Source of the DNA: Rhodocyclaceae bacterium | GTDB taxonomy: Bacteria > Pseudomonadota > Gammaproteobacteria > Burkholderiales > Rhodocyclaceae | NCBI GenBank assembly: GCA_028687645.1 | Contig: JAQTZQ010000018.1 | Location: 1-37,206, forward strand | Direction of reading: 5' to 3' | DNA length: 37,206 nucleotides | Shown here: positions 9,446 to 20,454 of the stretch, one piece after another | How positions within the stretch are numbered: the stretch's first letter is position 1 | Layout of the letters: every line of letters starts with the position of its first letter | The notes under the pieces: generated by a model | What the model saw: the letters and a program-made list of their open reading frames with translations, nothing else | Told to the model about the DNA's origin: nothing | Databases searched by the model: none | Program-made: the position numbers and the translations under genes

Positions 9446-10613
9446 ACCGTCCTTCAACTGGGAAGACCCCTTTCTGCTCGACAGCCAGCTGGCCGCCGAT
9501 GAGCGCCAGGTGCGCAATGCCGCCCGTGATTTTGCGCAGAAGGCGCTCAAACCGCGCATTCTCGACGCCTTCCGCAACGCAACCACCGACCCGGCCATTT
9601 ATCGTGAAATGGGGGAAATGGGCTTGCTTGGCGCGACGTTGCCGCCGCAATACGGTGGAGCCGGGCTGAATTACGTTTCCTATGGTCTGATCGCCCGCGA
9701 AGTCGAATATGTAGACTCAGCCTACCGTACGTTATTGAGCGTGCAGTCCTCGCTGACCATGGTGCCGATTTACGAATTCGGCGCCGAAGAGCAAAAGCAA
9801 AAATACCTGCCCAAACTTGGCAAGGGCGAATTGATCGGCTGCTTTGGCCTGACCGAACCCGATTCCGGCTCCGACCCGGCCAGCGCCACCACCCGCGCCC
9901 GTAGCGTCGCTGGCGGCTGGAAGATTTCCGGCTGCAAGCGCTGGATCACCAATTCCCCCATCGCCGATATTTTCATCGTCTGGGCCAAGGATGATGAGGG
10001 CGCTTTGCGCGGCTTCATTCTGGAAAAGGGCATGGCCGGATTATCGGCGCCGGTTATCCACGGCAAGGTTGGCATGCGCGCATCGATCACCGGCGATATT
10101 GTCATGGATGAGGTGTTTGTTCCGACTGAAAACCAGCTGCCCAAAGCCAGCGGTTTGAAAGGCCCGTTCACCTGCCTCAACTCGGCACGCTACGGCATTT
10201 CCTGGGGCGCGCTGGGCGCGGCTGAAGCCTGCTGGCACACGGCCAGGCAATACACGCTGGAGCGCAAGCAGTTCGACCGCCCACTGGCGGCCAATCAGTT
10301 GATTCAGAAAAAACTGGTCGACATGCAGACCGAAATCGCCTTCGGCATCCAGGGTGCGCTGCGCCTCGGTCGGATGATGGACGACGGCAGCGCTACGCCC
10401 GAACTCATTTCCATGCTGAAGCGCAATTCCTGCGGCAAGGCGCTGGATATTGCCCGCAACGCCCGCGACATGCTGGGCGGTAACGGCATTTCGGACGAAT
10501 TCGGCATCATCCGCCACCTCGTCAATCTGGAAGTCGTGAACACCTACGAAGGCACGCACGACGTTCACGCCCTCATTCTCGGGCGGGCGCAGACGGGGAT
10601 TTCTGCCTTTTGA
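9432..10613 (+). CDS. gcdH: Glutaryl-CoA dehydrogenase
   Basis: A 393-residue acyl-CoA dehydrogenase very close in sequence pattern to human and bacterial GCDH. It oxidises and decarboxylates glutaryl-CoA to crotonyl-CoA with FAD, in lysine, tryptophan and aromatic acid breakdown. Visible features are the substrate-site Arg99 in [13 protein letters not shown], the flavin-binding [13 protein letters not shown] and WITNSP segments, [21 protein letters not shown], and the catalytic base Glu373 in NTYEGTHD. The C-terminus [10 protein letters not shown] is typical. ATG 9432 has a G-rich ribosome site just upstream and sits inside the end of proA; ATG 9426 or TTG 9420 are alternatives. Overlap with a biosynthetic gene is unusual because the pathways are unrelated. 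Confidence 0.93.
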   Translation: MSVAKPSFNWEDPFLLDSQLAADERQVRNAARDFAQKALKPRILDAFRNATTDPAIYREMGEMGLLGATLPPQYGGAGLNYVSYGLIAREVEYVDSAYRTLLSVQSSLTMVPIYEFGAEEQKQKYLPKLGKGELIGCFGLTEPDSGSDPASATTRARSVAGGWKISGCKRWITNSPIADIFIVWAKDDEGALRGFILEKGMAGLSAPVIHGKVGMRASITGDIVMDEVFVPTENQLPKASGLKGPFTCLNSARYGISWGALGAAEACWHTARQYTLERKQFDRPLAANQLIQKKLVDMQTEIAFGIQGALRLGRMMDDGSATPELISMLKRNSCGKALDIARNARDMLGGNGISDEFGIIRHLVNLEVVNTYEGTHDVHALILGRAQTGISAF

Positions 10614-10624
10614 TTTTTGGCCTG

Positions 10625-10645
10625 TTTTCGCCGTTGACCGCAAGA
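10625..10645 (+). repeat. Dispersed GTTGACCG motif, copy 1
   Basis: This copy lies in the 43-base space between gcdH and ogt. It reads TTTTC-GCC followed by GTTGACCGCAAGA. Similarity to copy 4 continues about 14 bases upstream (TGATTT, then GGCCT). Five copies are listed in this window, all between genes. Confidence 0.65.
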
Positions 10646-10656
10646 TTGGAGAAAAA

Positions 10657-11163
10657 ATGAACGCGCCAAAAATTTATCAGGCGATTATTGCCGCCCCCGG
10701 CTTTGCCCTCGGCATTCAATGCGACGACGACGAAATCAGCGCCATCGACTTTCTTGAGCCACGCGCCGAGCAGGCCGCGGTCAGCCCGCTCGCCGCCGAA
10801 GCCGAGCGTCAGTTGCGGGCCTACCTGACAGACCCGGCTTTTATTTTTGCCTTGCCGCTGCGCCCGGTTGGCACGCCTTTTCAGCGCCGGGTGTGGGCAC
10901 AGATTTCCGCCATTCCCAGCGGCCAGACCGACTCTTACGGTCAACTGGCAAAAAACCTCAAAAATGCCGCCCGCGCCGTCGGTCAGGCCTGCGGCGCCAA
11001 CCATTACCCGGTGGTGATCCCTTGCCATCGCGTCATTGCCACGAGCGGAACCGGTGACAAAAAACTCGGTGGCTTTGCCCGTGCGCGTGGCGGCTTCCTG
11101 CTTGAAGTCAAGCGCTGGCTACTCCAGCACGAAGGCCACGAACTTGCCCGCCAGCCCAGCTGA
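10657..11163 (+). CDS. ogt: Methylated-DNA--protein-cysteine methyltransferase
   Basis: A 168-residue suicide DNA-repair enzyme that moves the methyl group from O6-methylguanine to its own cysteine. The active site PCHRV is present with acceptor Cys123 in YPVVIPCHRVI. The helix-turn-helix region TPFQRRVWAQISAIPSGQT and the RAVGQACGANHYP segment are canonical. There is no Ada-type N-terminal regulatory domain, so it is the constitutive Ogt form rather than the adaptive-response form. A GGAG Shine-Dalgarno lies about 8 bases before the ATG. The 3' end overlaps the proposed xerD start by 20 bases, suggesting co-transcription. Confidence 0.94.
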   Translation: MNAPKIYQAIIAAPGFALGIQCDDDEISAIDFLEPRAEQAAVSPLAAEAERQLRAYLTDPAFIFALPLRPVGTPFQRRVWAQISAIPSGQTDSYGQLAKNLKNAARAVGQACGANHYPVVIPCHRVIATSGTGDKKLGGFARARGGFLLEVKRWLLQHEGHELARQPS

Positions 11164-12049
11164 TCTCGTCGAAATAGACAACTTCTGCGACGCGCTCTGG
11201 CTCGCAGACGGCCTGGCCAAAGCAACACTCGACAGCTACCGCTCCGACCTGGGCCGCCTGGCACTGTGGCTGGCCGACAATGGCAGCGAACCCTTGCTCG
11301 ACACCACGGCCAGTACTCTGGCCGCCTTCATCGCCCACCTCTCGCAGCAAACCCGCGCCAGCTCACAAGCACGCTATTTATCGACCCTGCGCCGTTTTTA
11401 CCGCTGGCAACTCGGGCGCGGCAGGATATTTATTGACCCCACACTTAAACTGGCCAACCCGGCGCGCCCCTCGCGGCTACCCAAAGTCATGTCGGAAAAG
11501 CAAGTCGACCATCTACTCGCCGCACCGGATCTTGACACCCCACTCGGACTGCGCGACCGGGCCATGCTGGAAACGCTCTACGCCAGCGGCCTGCGCGTCT
11601 CCGAGCTGGTCAATCTGCAAATTCACGAACTCAGCTTCAACGACAGCGTATTGCGTGCACTCGGCAAAGGCAGCAAGGAGCGCCTGGTACCGCTAGGAGA
11701 ACAGGCCATCGACTGGCTCAGCCGCTACCTCAACGAAGCCCGCCCGGAAATTCTCAAAGGCCAGCAAAGCGAAGCGCTATTCGTCACCGCGCGCGGCGGC
11801 GCCATGACCCGCCAGGCGTTCTGGCAGCTGATCAAGCGCTACGCCCTGCAGGCCGGTATCGCCCCGGCCAAGCTTTCGCCACATGTTCTGCGCCACGCCT
11901 TCGCCACCCACTTGCTCAACCACGGCGCCGACTTGCGTGTCGTCCAGTTGCTGCTCGGCCACGCCGACATTTCAACAACGCAGATTTACACCCACGTTGC
12001 CCGCGAACGTCTGAAAGCGCTGCACAAAGATCACCATCCGCGTGGATAG
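11144..12049 (+). CDS. xerD: Site-specific tyrosine recombinase XerD
   Basis: XerD works with XerC at dif to resolve chromosome dimers at the septum. I chose the TTG at 11144 because the reading frame has no ATG or GTG that fits. It has GAAGG eight bases upstream, and the product (301 residues) lines up with the E. coli N-terminus (DLxxIxxFxDALW). The catalytic set is complete: Arg151 (SGLRVSE), the beta-hairpin Lys in GKGSKER, His247 and Arg250 (HVLRH), His273 (LLGHAD), and nucleophile Tyr282 (TQIYTH). The C-terminus HHPRG is XerD-like. Nothing nearby suggests a mobile element, so this is the housekeeping enzyme. Confidence 0.94.
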   Translation: MPASPADLVEIDNFCDALWLADGLAKATLDSYRSDLGRLALWLADNGSEPLLDTTASTLAAFIAHLSQQTRASSQARYLSTLRRFYRWQLGRGRIFIDPTLKLANPARPSRLPKVMSEKQVDHLLAAPDLDTPLGLRDRAMLETLYASGLRVSELVNLQIHELSFNDSVLRALGKGSKERLVPLGEQAIDWLSRYLNEARPEILKGQQSEALFVTARGGAMTRQAFWQLIKRYALQAGIAPAKLSPHVLRHAFATHLLNHGADLRVVQLLLGHADISTTQIYTHVARERLKALHKDHHPRG

Positions 12050-12051
12050 CA

Positions 12052-12080
12052 TTGAACCTGCAAAAATCCTGCGCTTTAAT
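12052..12080 (+). promoter_or_regulatory. Probable sigma-70 promoter for the small gene at 12120
   Basis: TTGAAC (12052-12057) and TTTAAT (12075-12080) are separated by 17 bases. They begin just after the xerD stop and lie 40 bases before the next start codon. Each hexamer is a close match to consensus. Confidence 0.5.
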
Positions 12081-12119
12081 CTAAACTATTCACTCGCAAG
12101 CAAATCTACCGGGACGCTG

Positions 12120-12293
12120 ATGTACACCACGCCTTTTGAACGGATCAAAACACTGGTCAACAATATTCAGAAGCTTGAAGACAAGCTGATGAACACGGGC
12201 TTTCTTCCCATGTCCGAACAGCAAAAAATCCATACCGAGATCAAGAAGCTCAAGGAAGAAATGGAAAAGCTTGAGCGTCGGACGCGAAAATAG
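12120..12293 (+). CDS. Small coiled-coil protein, unknown function
   Basis: A 57-residue, highly charged protein with heptad-like repeats (IKTLVNNIQKLEDKL; then EIKKLKEEMEKLERR) split by a short MNTGFLPMSEQ linker. It is probably a helical hairpin or coiled coil. ATG 12120 is preceded by a weak CGGGA. A GTG at 12042 in the same frame would overlap xerD and add an unconvincing leader, so I rejected it. No signal peptide or membrane segment is present. It lies 12 bases before ybaK. No family is recognised; confidence rests on compact coding character, spacing and a plausible promoter. Confidence 0.6.
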   Translation: MYTTPFERIKTLVNNIQKLEDKLMNTGFLPMSEQQKIHTEIKKLKEEMEKLERRTRK

Positions 12294-12305
12294 TTCACCA
12301 ACGAC

Positions 12306-12791
12306 ATGGCTGACCACGCCCCGGAAACCCCTGCAACCAAGTTTCTCAAGAACCACAAGATTGCGTTTTCGACGCACCTTTACGCCTACGAAGAACACGG
12401 CGGCACCAAGGTTTCTGCCCGAGAACTCAATGTCGACGAACACGCCGTCGTCAAAACCCTGGTTTTTGAAGACGAAAATACCAAGCCGCTGATCGTCCTG
12501 ATGCACGGTGACTGCAAAGTATCGACCAAAGAACTGGCGCGGCAAATCGGCTGCAAAAAGGTCGAGCCGTGCAAGCCGGAAGTCGCCAATCGCCACACCG
12601 GCTTTTTAGTCGGCGGCACCAGCCCCTTCGGCACCAAAAAGCAGATGCCGATTTATCTCGAAAAATCCATCCTGGATTTGCCGCTGATTTACATCAACGG
12701 GGGAAAACGCGGCTTTCTGGTCGGCGTCCATCCGCACGACATCGTGCACGTGATGCAACCTAAAATGGTACAGGCGGCGCTGATTAAATAG
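12306..12791 (+). CDS. ybaK: Cys-tRNA(Pro)/Cys-tRNA(Cys) deacylase YbaK
   Basis: A 161-residue YbaK/EbsC-family editing protein that hydrolyses Cys-tRNA(Pro) made by mischarging ProRS. Visible features are the N-terminal TPATKFLKNHKIAF, the likely catalytic Lys50 in EHAVVKTLVFE, LMHGDCKVSTKELARQ, and the substrate-loop GGTSPFGTKKQMPIY. The C-terminal GGKRGFLVGVHPHDIV is typical of the YbaK subgroup rather than ProX. The gene ends 8 bases inside the convergent folB gene. Confidence 0.93.
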   Translation: MADHAPETPATKFLKNHKIAFSTHLYAYEEHGGTKVSARELNVDEHAVVKTLVFEDENTKPLIVLMHGDCKVSTKELARQIGCKKVEPCKPEVANRHTGFLVGGTSPFGTKKQMPIYLEKSILDLPLIYINGGKRGFLVGVHPHDIVHVMQPKMVQAALIK

Positions 12792-13134
12792 CCCGCTCGA
12801 TAATCACCCCAACGCGTTTAACCCCGGGCATCATGCCCAGCTTGGCAATCGAAACCCGTACCCAATGCACGGCAAAGGTTTTCAGCAGGTAATTGGCCAC
12901 ATGCTCGGCCAGGGCTTCCAGCAAATTGAAATGGCTGGATGACAAGTCACCCCGCAGGCGCTCGACCACCACTGAATAATCGACGGTATCGCGAATATCG
13001 TCGCTGGCCCCGGCTGATACGGTCGACACGCCAATTTGCAATGAAATTTCAACCGTCTGGGGCATGGCTTTTTCACGCGGGTAGATGCCTATCCACGTTT
13101 CTGCGCGCAGTTCTTCGATGAAAATAATGTCCAT
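12784..13134 (-). CDS. folB: Dihydroneopterin aldolase
   Basis: A 116-residue FolB. It converts 7,8-dihydroneopterin to 6-hydroxymethyl-dihydropterin in folate synthesis. The start MDIIFIEELRAETWIGIYPREK, the middle DTVDYSVVVERLR and LLEALAEHVANYLL, and the end SIAKLGMMPGVKRVGVIIER match the family. These segments carry the conserved Glu and Lys residues of the active site. It is divergent from plsY across 65 bases, a common arrangement in betaproteobacteria, and overlaps the ybaK end on the opposite strand. Confidence 0.93.
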   Translation of the reverse strand: MDIIFIEELRAETWIGIYPREKAMPQTVEISLQIGVSTVSAGASDDIRDTVDYSVVVERLRGDLSSSHFNLLEALAEHVANYLLKTFAVHWVRVSIAKLGMMPGVKRVGVIIERAI

Positions 13135-13199
13135 ACGGGGTTAATGGCCTTGGCGGTGTAAAATCCGCCGCGATTGTACTCCAGCGACCTTGAGCCCCA

Positions 13200-13796
13200 A
13201 TGCAAACCGCCCTTGCCATCCTCACCGCTTACCTGCTCGGCTCAGTGCCTTTTGCGATGATTTCGTCGAAGCTTTTCGGGCTGGCTGATCCGCGTACCTA
13301 TGGTTCAGGCAACCCGGGCGCCACTAACGTACTGCGCAGCGGCAACAAAAAAGCGGCCTTGTTTACGCTGATCGGCGATGGTTTCAAAGGCTGGCTGGCA
13401 GTCTTCATTGCCCAGCGTCTGGGCTTTTCAGCAACCGTCGTTGGACTGATGGCGCTGGCCGTTTTTCTTGGTCACCTTTACCCGATTTTCCTCAAATTCA
13501 AAGGCGGCAAGGGTGTCGCCACGGCAGCAGGAGTTTTGCTCGCCATTGATCCAGTGCTCGGCCTTGCCGTCGCTGCCACCTGGCTGCTGGTCGCATATAT
13601 TTCTCGCTACTCATCATTGGCGGCCGTCCTGGCGGCCGGGTTGGCGCCGTTTTACTCGGCCCTGATGCATGGCGTCGGCGGGCAGATTGTCGTTGTCAGC
13701 TTCATTGCCATGGCGCTGGTGGGCAAGCATTGGCAGAACATCCAACGCCTGGTTGCTGGCCAGGAATCCAGAATCGGCGGCAAGAAAAAACGCTGA
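13200..13796 (+). CDS. plsY: Glycerol-3-phosphate acyltransferase PlsY
   Basis: A 198-residue integral membrane enzyme that acylates glycerol-3-phosphate using acyl-phosphate, the first step of phospholipid synthesis. The three conserved loops are visible: GSVPFA with YGSGNPGATNVLRSGN, GHLYPIFLKFKGGKGVATAAG, and a C-terminal GKHWQNIQRL segment. About five hydrophobic membrane segments are seen. A charged GGKKKR tail ends the protein. It is divergent from folB. Confidence 0.95.
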   Translation: MQTALAILTAYLLGSVPFAMISSKLFGLADPRTYGSGNPGATNVLRSGNKKAALFTLIGDGFKGWLAVFIAQRLGFSATVVGLMALAVFLGHLYPIFLKFKGGKGVATAAGVLLAIDPVLGLAVAATWLLVAYISRYSSLAAVLAAGLAPFYSALMHGVGGQIVVVSFIAMALVGKHWQNIQRLVAGQESRIGGKKKR

Positions 13797-13819
13797 ATCT
13801 GCAATTTAAAGGAATTAAA

Positions 13820-14647
13820 GTGACGCGCTTCAATCTCCTGAATTTTTGCCTGAGCCTGCTGCTCATGCTACCCATCAGCCTGCGGGCCGAGGATCCGGTT
13901 TTTCATATTGGCGTTGCACCACACACCAGCGCCCGCGTCATTCTCGAGATGTACCAGCCGCTGCGTAAGGCGCTGGAAAAATCACTGGGCCAGCCAGTGG
14001 TGATCGAAACCGCGCCTGACTTTACCGAATTTGGCCGCCGCGCATTGCGCCAGGCCTACGACATCGCCATCACCACCGGCCATCAAGCGCGGATTTACGA
14101 AGTTGATGGTGGCTATTTGCCGCTAATCACTTATCAAGCTGAATTCAAGGCTGTCGCACTGGTGGCCAAAAATGGCCCCTACCGCAGCCCGGCGGATCTC
14201 AAGGGAACGACACCACTTGGGCTGTCGCCATCATCACTGGTTACCTTGTGGGGCCTGCACTGGTTGCGCAATAACCATCTCGGTGACCTGCCGATCAAAT
14301 ATGTTTCAGCCGCTGACAGCGTCAGCAATCAGGTTTTGGCGGGGGCGGCCAGTGTCGCTTTCACCTCACTGGCTAATTTCCAGAAGCTGCCAGCCGAGCA
14401 GCAGCAAGCCCTGAGCATTCTCGCCGAAAGCGAGCCCATGGCGGGTCGTGTGTATATGCTCAACCAGCGCCGCAGTAGCCAATTCAAGACGATTGAGCGC
14501 GCCATTGAGGATTTTGGCCGGTCGTCGGCAGGCCAGCGCTATCTCAGCCAAAACAAGCTGGAAGCCTATCGCCCACTGCGCCCGGGAGAGCTTGAGTCAA
14601 TGGAAGCTTACGCCAGCGAAATCCGCCCATTGCTCAAATCCAGATGA
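13820..14647 (+). CDS. PhnD-like periplasmic substrate-binding protein
   Basis: A 275-residue exported protein starting at GTG 13820, 7 bases after AAAGGA. The frame is open further upstream, but that part lies in plsY and lacks a signal peptide. The signal peptide [20 protein letters not shown] is followed by a type II binding fold of the phosphate/phosphonate PhnD family: [56 protein letters not shown]. No ABC permease or ATPase is near. The stop overlaps the start of a hybrid kinase (ATGA). It therefore probably serves as a ligand sensor for the kinase rather than a transport component. The ligand is unknown; phosphonates, phosphate or other oxyanions are possible. Confidence 0.88.
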   Translation: MTRFNLLNFCLSLLLMLPISLRAEDPVFHIGVAPHTSARVILEMYQPLRKALEKSLGQPVVIETAPDFTEFGRRALRQAYDIAITTGHQARIYEVDGGYLPLITYQAEFKAVALVAKNGPYRSPADLKGTTPLGLSPSSLVTLWGLHWLRNNHLGDLPIKYVSAADSVSNQVLAGAASVAFTSLANFQKLPAEQQQALSILAESEPMAGRVYMLNQRRSSQFKTIERAIEDFGRSSAGQRYLSQNKLEAYRPLRPGELESMEAYASEIRPLLKSR

Positions 14648-16575
14648 AATTTACCTCGCCCCTGCGCTCAGTTCGGGGACGTCTGCTTATTGTTGCAGTG
14701 CTGGTTGAGGCACTGATGCTGAGCTTGCTGGTTGCCAACAGCCTGCGCCTGCTGACCACGCACATGGTCAGTCAGGCACGCAGCCACGCCGAGCAGATTT
14801 CTCCGATCCTGATTGCCGCCATTGTTGCCCCGCTGGCGCAGCGCGATTTCGCCACCGTACAAGCCGTGCTCGACGAAAGCCGGGCAGTCAAAGGCATTGA
14901 CTATCTGGTGCTGACCGAAATCGGTGGTCAGCGCATTGCCGCCAGCGGCTGGCCAGAGAACCGGGTTCTGCCACAGCCGGATCGACAATTCGAGCTGTTC
15001 GGCAGCCAGGGAGAGAAACCGCGCCACGATGTCATGGTGCCCGTCGTGGCTTACGGCCAGCCGATGGGGCAACTGCATTTCGGCCTCGATTTATCGCAAA
15101 TTCGCGCGGCGCACGGCGATCTATTTAATCAGGGCGTCCTCATCGCCTTGCTCGAAATCGTCTTTTCTGCTGGCCTGATGGGCCTGCTGGGCTATTTCCT
15201 GACCCGCCACCTCAGCGCCCTGACGCGTGCCAGCCGAGCGGTCGCTGCCGGCAACCTGACACCACCGCCAGTGGCCGAGGGGGATGATGATATCGGTCAA
15301 CTCGGTGCCGCCTTCAATGCCATGTCCCGCGCTGTCAGCGAGCGGGTTCAGGAACTGACCGCCGCCCGCGATGAAGAAAAACGCCTGGCGCAGGCTGCCG
15401 AAGCCGGAGCACAAGCCAAAACAGCCTTTTTGGCGACTATGAGCCACGAAATCAGAACGCCGATGAACGGCATTCTTGGCATGACCGAACTCACCCTGGC
15501 TACCGACCTGACCGAGGAACAGCGCGAGAATCTCACCTGGGTCAAGGTCTCCGGCGAGAGCCTGATGCGTATCCTGAATGACATTCTCGACTTCTCCAAA
15601 ATTGATGCCGGGCAACTCAACCTGGAACATATCCCTTTCCAGCTACCGGAAGTTCTCGACAGCGTGGTGGGCATTTACTCGGTCGATGCTGCCAATCATG
15701 GCCTGAAACTGAGCTGGCAAGCAAAAAATGCCATTCCGACGCACGTTTGCGGCGACCCGGTTCGCCTGCGGCAAATTATCTCCAACCTGATCTCCAATGC
15801 CATCAAATTTACCCGGCAGGGAGAAATCAGGATTTCGGTGCTGCACAATAAAAGCCCCAAACCGAATCACGCCAGCCTGGTTTTTACCGTTGCAGATACT
15901 GGCATCGGTATTTCCGACGACAAACTGGAAGTCATTTTCCAGCCATTCGTTCAGGCTGAGAGCTCCACCACACGCCAATATGGGGGTACCGGGCTGGGTT
16001 TGGCCATTGTTAATCGCCTGGTTGAATTACTCGGCGGCCATCTTTGGGTCGAGAGCGAGATCGGCAAAGGGACACAGTTCCATTTTTCCATCGATATCGT
16101 GCTGGCAGAGCAGGCGCCGCTTGCGCAGCCAGTTGAAAAATCAATCCCGGCGTTGAGCGGCAGCGAAGAAAAAACCATCCTGCTGGTTGAAGACACGCCG
16201 GTGAATCAAAAAGTCGCCCTTAAACTGCTGGAAAAGGCAGGTTACAAGGCTATTCTGGCTGAAAATGGGGCGCTTGCGGTCGACCTGGTTTTTGGGCAGA
16301 AATTTGATCTCATTCTGATGGACATCCAGATGCCAGTGATGAATGGCCTGGAAGCAACACACCGGATTCGTCAATACGAAGCCGAGCAATCCAGCCCGCG
16401 CACGCCGATCATCGCCATGACCGCCAACGCCATGAGCACTGACCGCGACGAGTGTCTGGCCAGCGGCATGGACGATTTCATTGCCAAGCCCTTCCGTGCC
16501 GATGACATGCTGGCAACCATCCAGCGCCACCTCCAAGCCTTGAGCGACAATAGTCTAAGCAAATCAACAAAATAG
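14644..16575 (+). CDS. Hybrid histidine kinase with periplasmic sensor, HAMP, HisKA, HATPase and REC
   Basis: A 643-residue kinase. TM1 is about 13-33 and TM2 about 163-186, bounding a periplasmic domain of about 130 residues with a PAS/Cache-like pattern ([18 protein letters not shown]). HAMP covers about 187-240. The HisKA phospho-His is His268 ([11 protein letters not shown]). The ATPase domain has [15 protein letters not shown] and [10 protein letters not shown]. The REC domain has Asp560 ([11 protein letters not shown]). There is no Hpt domain and no response regulator alongside, so the downstream partner must be encoded elsewhere. The start codon overlaps the stop of the PhnD-like gene, pointing to a binding-protein/kinase pair. 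It is not coupled to katG, which starts about 200 bases later. Confidence 0.92.
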   Translation: MKFTSPLRSVRGRLLIVAVLVEALMLSLLVANSLRLLTTHMVSQARSHAEQISPILIAAIVAPLAQRDFATVQAVLDESRAVKGIDYLVLTEIGGQRIAASGWPENRVLPQPDRQFELFGSQGEKPRHDVMVPVVAYGQPMGQLHFGLDLSQIRAAHGDLFNQGVLIALLEIVFSAGLMGLLGYFLTRHLSALTRASRAVAAGNLTPPPVAEGDDDIGQLGAAFNAMSRAVSERVQELTAARDEEKRLAQAAEAGAQAKTAFLATMSHEIRTPMNGILGMTELTLATDLTEEQRENLTWVKVSGESLMRILNDILDFSKIDAGQLNLEHIPFQLPEVLDSVVGIYSVDAANHGLKLSWQAKNAIPTHVCGDPVRLRQIISNLISNAIKFTRQGEIRISVLHNKSPKPNHASLVFTVADTGIGISDDKLEVIFQPFVQAESSTTRQYGGTGLGLAIVNRLVELLGGHLWVESEIGKGTQFHFSIDIVLAEQAPLAQPVEKSIPALSGSEEKTILLVEDTPVNQKVALKLLEKAGYKAILAENGALAVDLVFGQKFDLILMDIQMPVMNGLEATHRIRQYEAEQSSPRTPIIAMTANAMSTDRDECLASGMDDFIAKPFRADDMLATIQRHLQALSDNSLSKSTK

Positions 16576-16583
16576 TCTCAATC

Positions 16584-16596
16584 GATTAGATTAATC
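16584..16596. promoter_or_regulatory. Inverted repeat upstream of katG
   Basis: GATTA-GAT-TAATC is a perfect 5-3-5 dyad placed 65 bases before the leader ORF. A candidate -10 (TAGATT, 16587-16592) overlaps it, with TCAACA 17 bases upstream. It could be an operator, for example for a peroxide regulator, but it does not match the classic OxyR ATAG-N7-CTAT pattern. Confidence 0.35.
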
Positions 16597-16660
16597 AAGC
16601 ATCACCACCTACACTTCCTCCATCGGGCCAACAACGACCCGCTCAATATCGGAGGACAAT

Positions 16661-18969
<2,309 letters not shown>

Positions 18970-19004
18970 TCGGTACGCATTGGCCTGATTGCTACAGCAC
19001 CAGG

Positions 19005-19018
19005 CACGGTCAACCGTG
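19005..19018 (-). repeat. Dispersed GTTGACCG motif, copy 5 (divergent), perfect palindrome
   Basis: On the minus strand the sequence reads CACGGTTGACCGTG, six-base arms around a two-base centre. Only the GTTGACCG core and part of the upstream flank match the other copies, so membership is tentative. It lies between the convergent ends of katG and tsaD. Outer CAGG/CCTG pairing and a following T-run on the plus strand could also make it a weak terminator. Confidence 0.4.
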
Positions 19019-19033
19019 AATTTGCCCTGATTT

Positions 19034-20068
19034 TTACGTGCAGCCCTTGGTGGACATTTCCATCAAGGGCCAGCGCGGCTGAATCGCAAATTGCCCCGCC
19101 TCCTTTGCTGGCGTTCCCGACTGCAAACGCAGGCAACCGGCCAGCGCAATCATCGCCCCGTTGTCGGTACAAAACTCCAGCTCAGGGTAATAAACGCGGA
19201 AGTGCTTACGTTTTGCCTCGTTATTCAGCGTTGACCGTAACTGCTGGTTGGCACCGACGCCGCCCGCTACCACCAGTTGCTTCAAGCCCGTTTGCTTGAG
19301 CGCCATCAGCGATTTCTTCAGCAGTACCTCAACCATGGCCTCCTGAAACGCCCGCGCCGCATTGGCTTTGAATTCGTCACTCAAATCATCGCCCTGCTCA
19401 CGCACCAGCATCAGTACCGCCGTTTTCAAGCCGGAAAAACTGAAGTTGAGATCGCCGGAATGCAACATCGGGCGCGGTAATTTATAAACCTCCGGCTTGC
19501 CCTGCACCGCCAGTTTCGACAATAAAGCCCCGCCCGGATAAGGCAGACCAAGTAACTTGCCGCTCTTGTCAAACGCCTCGCCCGCCGCATCATCCAGCGT
19601 TTCACCAAGCAGTTCATACTCACCGACACCGTCGACGCGCATCAACTGCGTATGGCCACCAGAAACCAGCAAGGCGACAAACGGGAAAGTCGGCGGATCA
19701 CTGGAAAGCAGCGGCGACAACAAATGCCCCTCAAGGTGATGCACCGGAATCGTCGGCTTATCCAGCGCCAGCGCCAACGCTTCGGCAAAAGCACAACCGA
19801 CCAGCAGCGCCCCGGCCAAACCGGGGCCGCGCGTGTAGGCCACCGCACCCACATCAGTCAACGAGCGCCCGGCTTTGCTCAGTGCCTCGCGCAACAGCGG
19901 CACCACACGCCGGATATGGTCGCGCGACGCGAGTTCCGGCACCACACCGCCGTACTCGGCGTGCATCGCCACCTGCGAATAAAGCGCGTGCGACAACAGT
20001 CCGGCAGCACTGTCGTAGAGCGCAATACCAGTTTCGTCGCAGGAGGATTCAATACCAAGCACCAACAT
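19034..20068 (-). CDS. tsaD: tRNA N6-adenosine threonylcarbamoyltransferase TsaD
   Basis: A 344-residue TsaD (YgjD/Kae1) that transfers the threonylcarbamoyl group to A37 of ANN-decoding tRNAs. The start [14 protein letters not shown] is the family N-terminus; an ATG 18 bases upstream is possible. Visible motifs are the metal-binding HHLEGH, the ASKHA phosphate loops [10 protein letters not shown] and [31 protein letters not shown], and [13 protein letters not shown]. It is divergent from rpsU across about 150 bases, the same tsaD/rpsU arrangement seen in many proteobacteria. Confidence 0.96.
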   Translation of the reverse strand: MLVLGIESSCDETGIALYDSAAGLLSHALYSQVAMHAEYGGVVPELASRDHIRRVVPLLREALSKAGRSLTDVGAVAYTRGPGLAGALLVGCAFAEALALALDKPTIPVHHLEGHLLSPLLSSDPPTFPFVALLVSGGHTQLMRVDGVGEYELLGETLDDAAGEAFDKSGKLLGLPYPGGALLSKLAVQGKPEVYKLPRPMLHSGDLNFSFSGLKTAVLMLVREQGDDLSDEFKANAARAFQEAMVEVLLKKSLMALKQTGLKQLVVAGGVGANQQLRSTLNNEAKRKHFRVYYPELEFCTDNGAMIALAGCLRLQSGTPAKEAGQFAIQPRWPLMEMSTKGCT

Positions 20069-20086
20069 AGGCGCGCATTTTAACAC

Positions 20087-20116
20087 TTGGTTTGAAAAGG
20101 TTTTTTGGCATATACT
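20087..20116 (+). promoter_or_regulatory. Probable promoter for rpsU
   Basis: TTGGTT (20087-20092) and TATACT (20111-20116) are spaced 18 bases apart in the tsaD-rpsU divergent gap, about 100 bases upstream of the rpsU start. This would leave a leader of around 95 bases. Match is moderate. Confidence 0.45.
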
Positions 20117-20217
20117 ACTTGGCTTTCCGCAATCCAGCGGATACCACTAATTTACAAATTTGCGCGCACTGCCTTTTACTTGACCTGGCAGGCGCCTTAC
20201 GGAAGGGGGTGATTTAT

Positions 20218-20430
20218 ATGCCGAACATTCGTGTCAAGGAAAATGAGCCGTTCGAAGTTGCTATTCGTCGTTTCAAGCGCACAGTTGAAAAAACTGGCCT
20301 GTTGACCGAGCTGCGCGCCCGTGAGTTTTACGAAAAACCCACTGCCGAGCGTAAGCGTAAGGCTGCAGCAGCTGTCAAACGTCAGCACAAGCGCCTCCGT
20401 AGCCTGACCCTGCCGCCGAAACTTTACTAA
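20218..20430 (+). CDS. rpsU: Small ribosomal subunit protein bS21
   Basis: A 70-residue, very basic protein that starts [20 protein letters not shown] and ends [12 protein letters not shown], the standard bS21 sequence. ATG 20218 is set by a near-perfect Shine-Dalgarno (AAGGGGGTGAT) seven bases upstream. The upstream in-frame codons back to 20092 are not coding. bS21 sits near the anti-Shine-Dalgarno on the 30S subunit and aids initiation. It heads the conserved macromolecular-synthesis block with yqeY, dnaG and rpoD, and is followed at once by a strong terminator. Confidence 0.97.
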   Translation: MPNIRVKENEPFEVAIRRFKRTVEKTGLLTELRAREFYEKPTAERKRKAAAAVKRQHKRLRSLTLPPKLY

Positions 20431-20454
20431 TCCAGTAAATTTCGCCGCACCAGA

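Noticed and set aside
10633-10640. TTGACC in the dispersed motif as a -35 promoter element
   Set aside because: No -10 hexamer stands at proper spacing in copies 1 to 4, and two copies lie at gene ends.
11144-12049. Tyrosine recombinase as a sign of an integrated element
   Set aside because: The full-length match to XerD, the housekeeping neighbours and the absence of att-like repeats or cargo genes point to the chromosomal dimer-resolution enzyme.
16576-16660. Canonical OxyR site before katG
   Set aside because: I looked for ATAG-N7-CTAT pairs and did not find a convincing one; only the GATTA dyad is clear.
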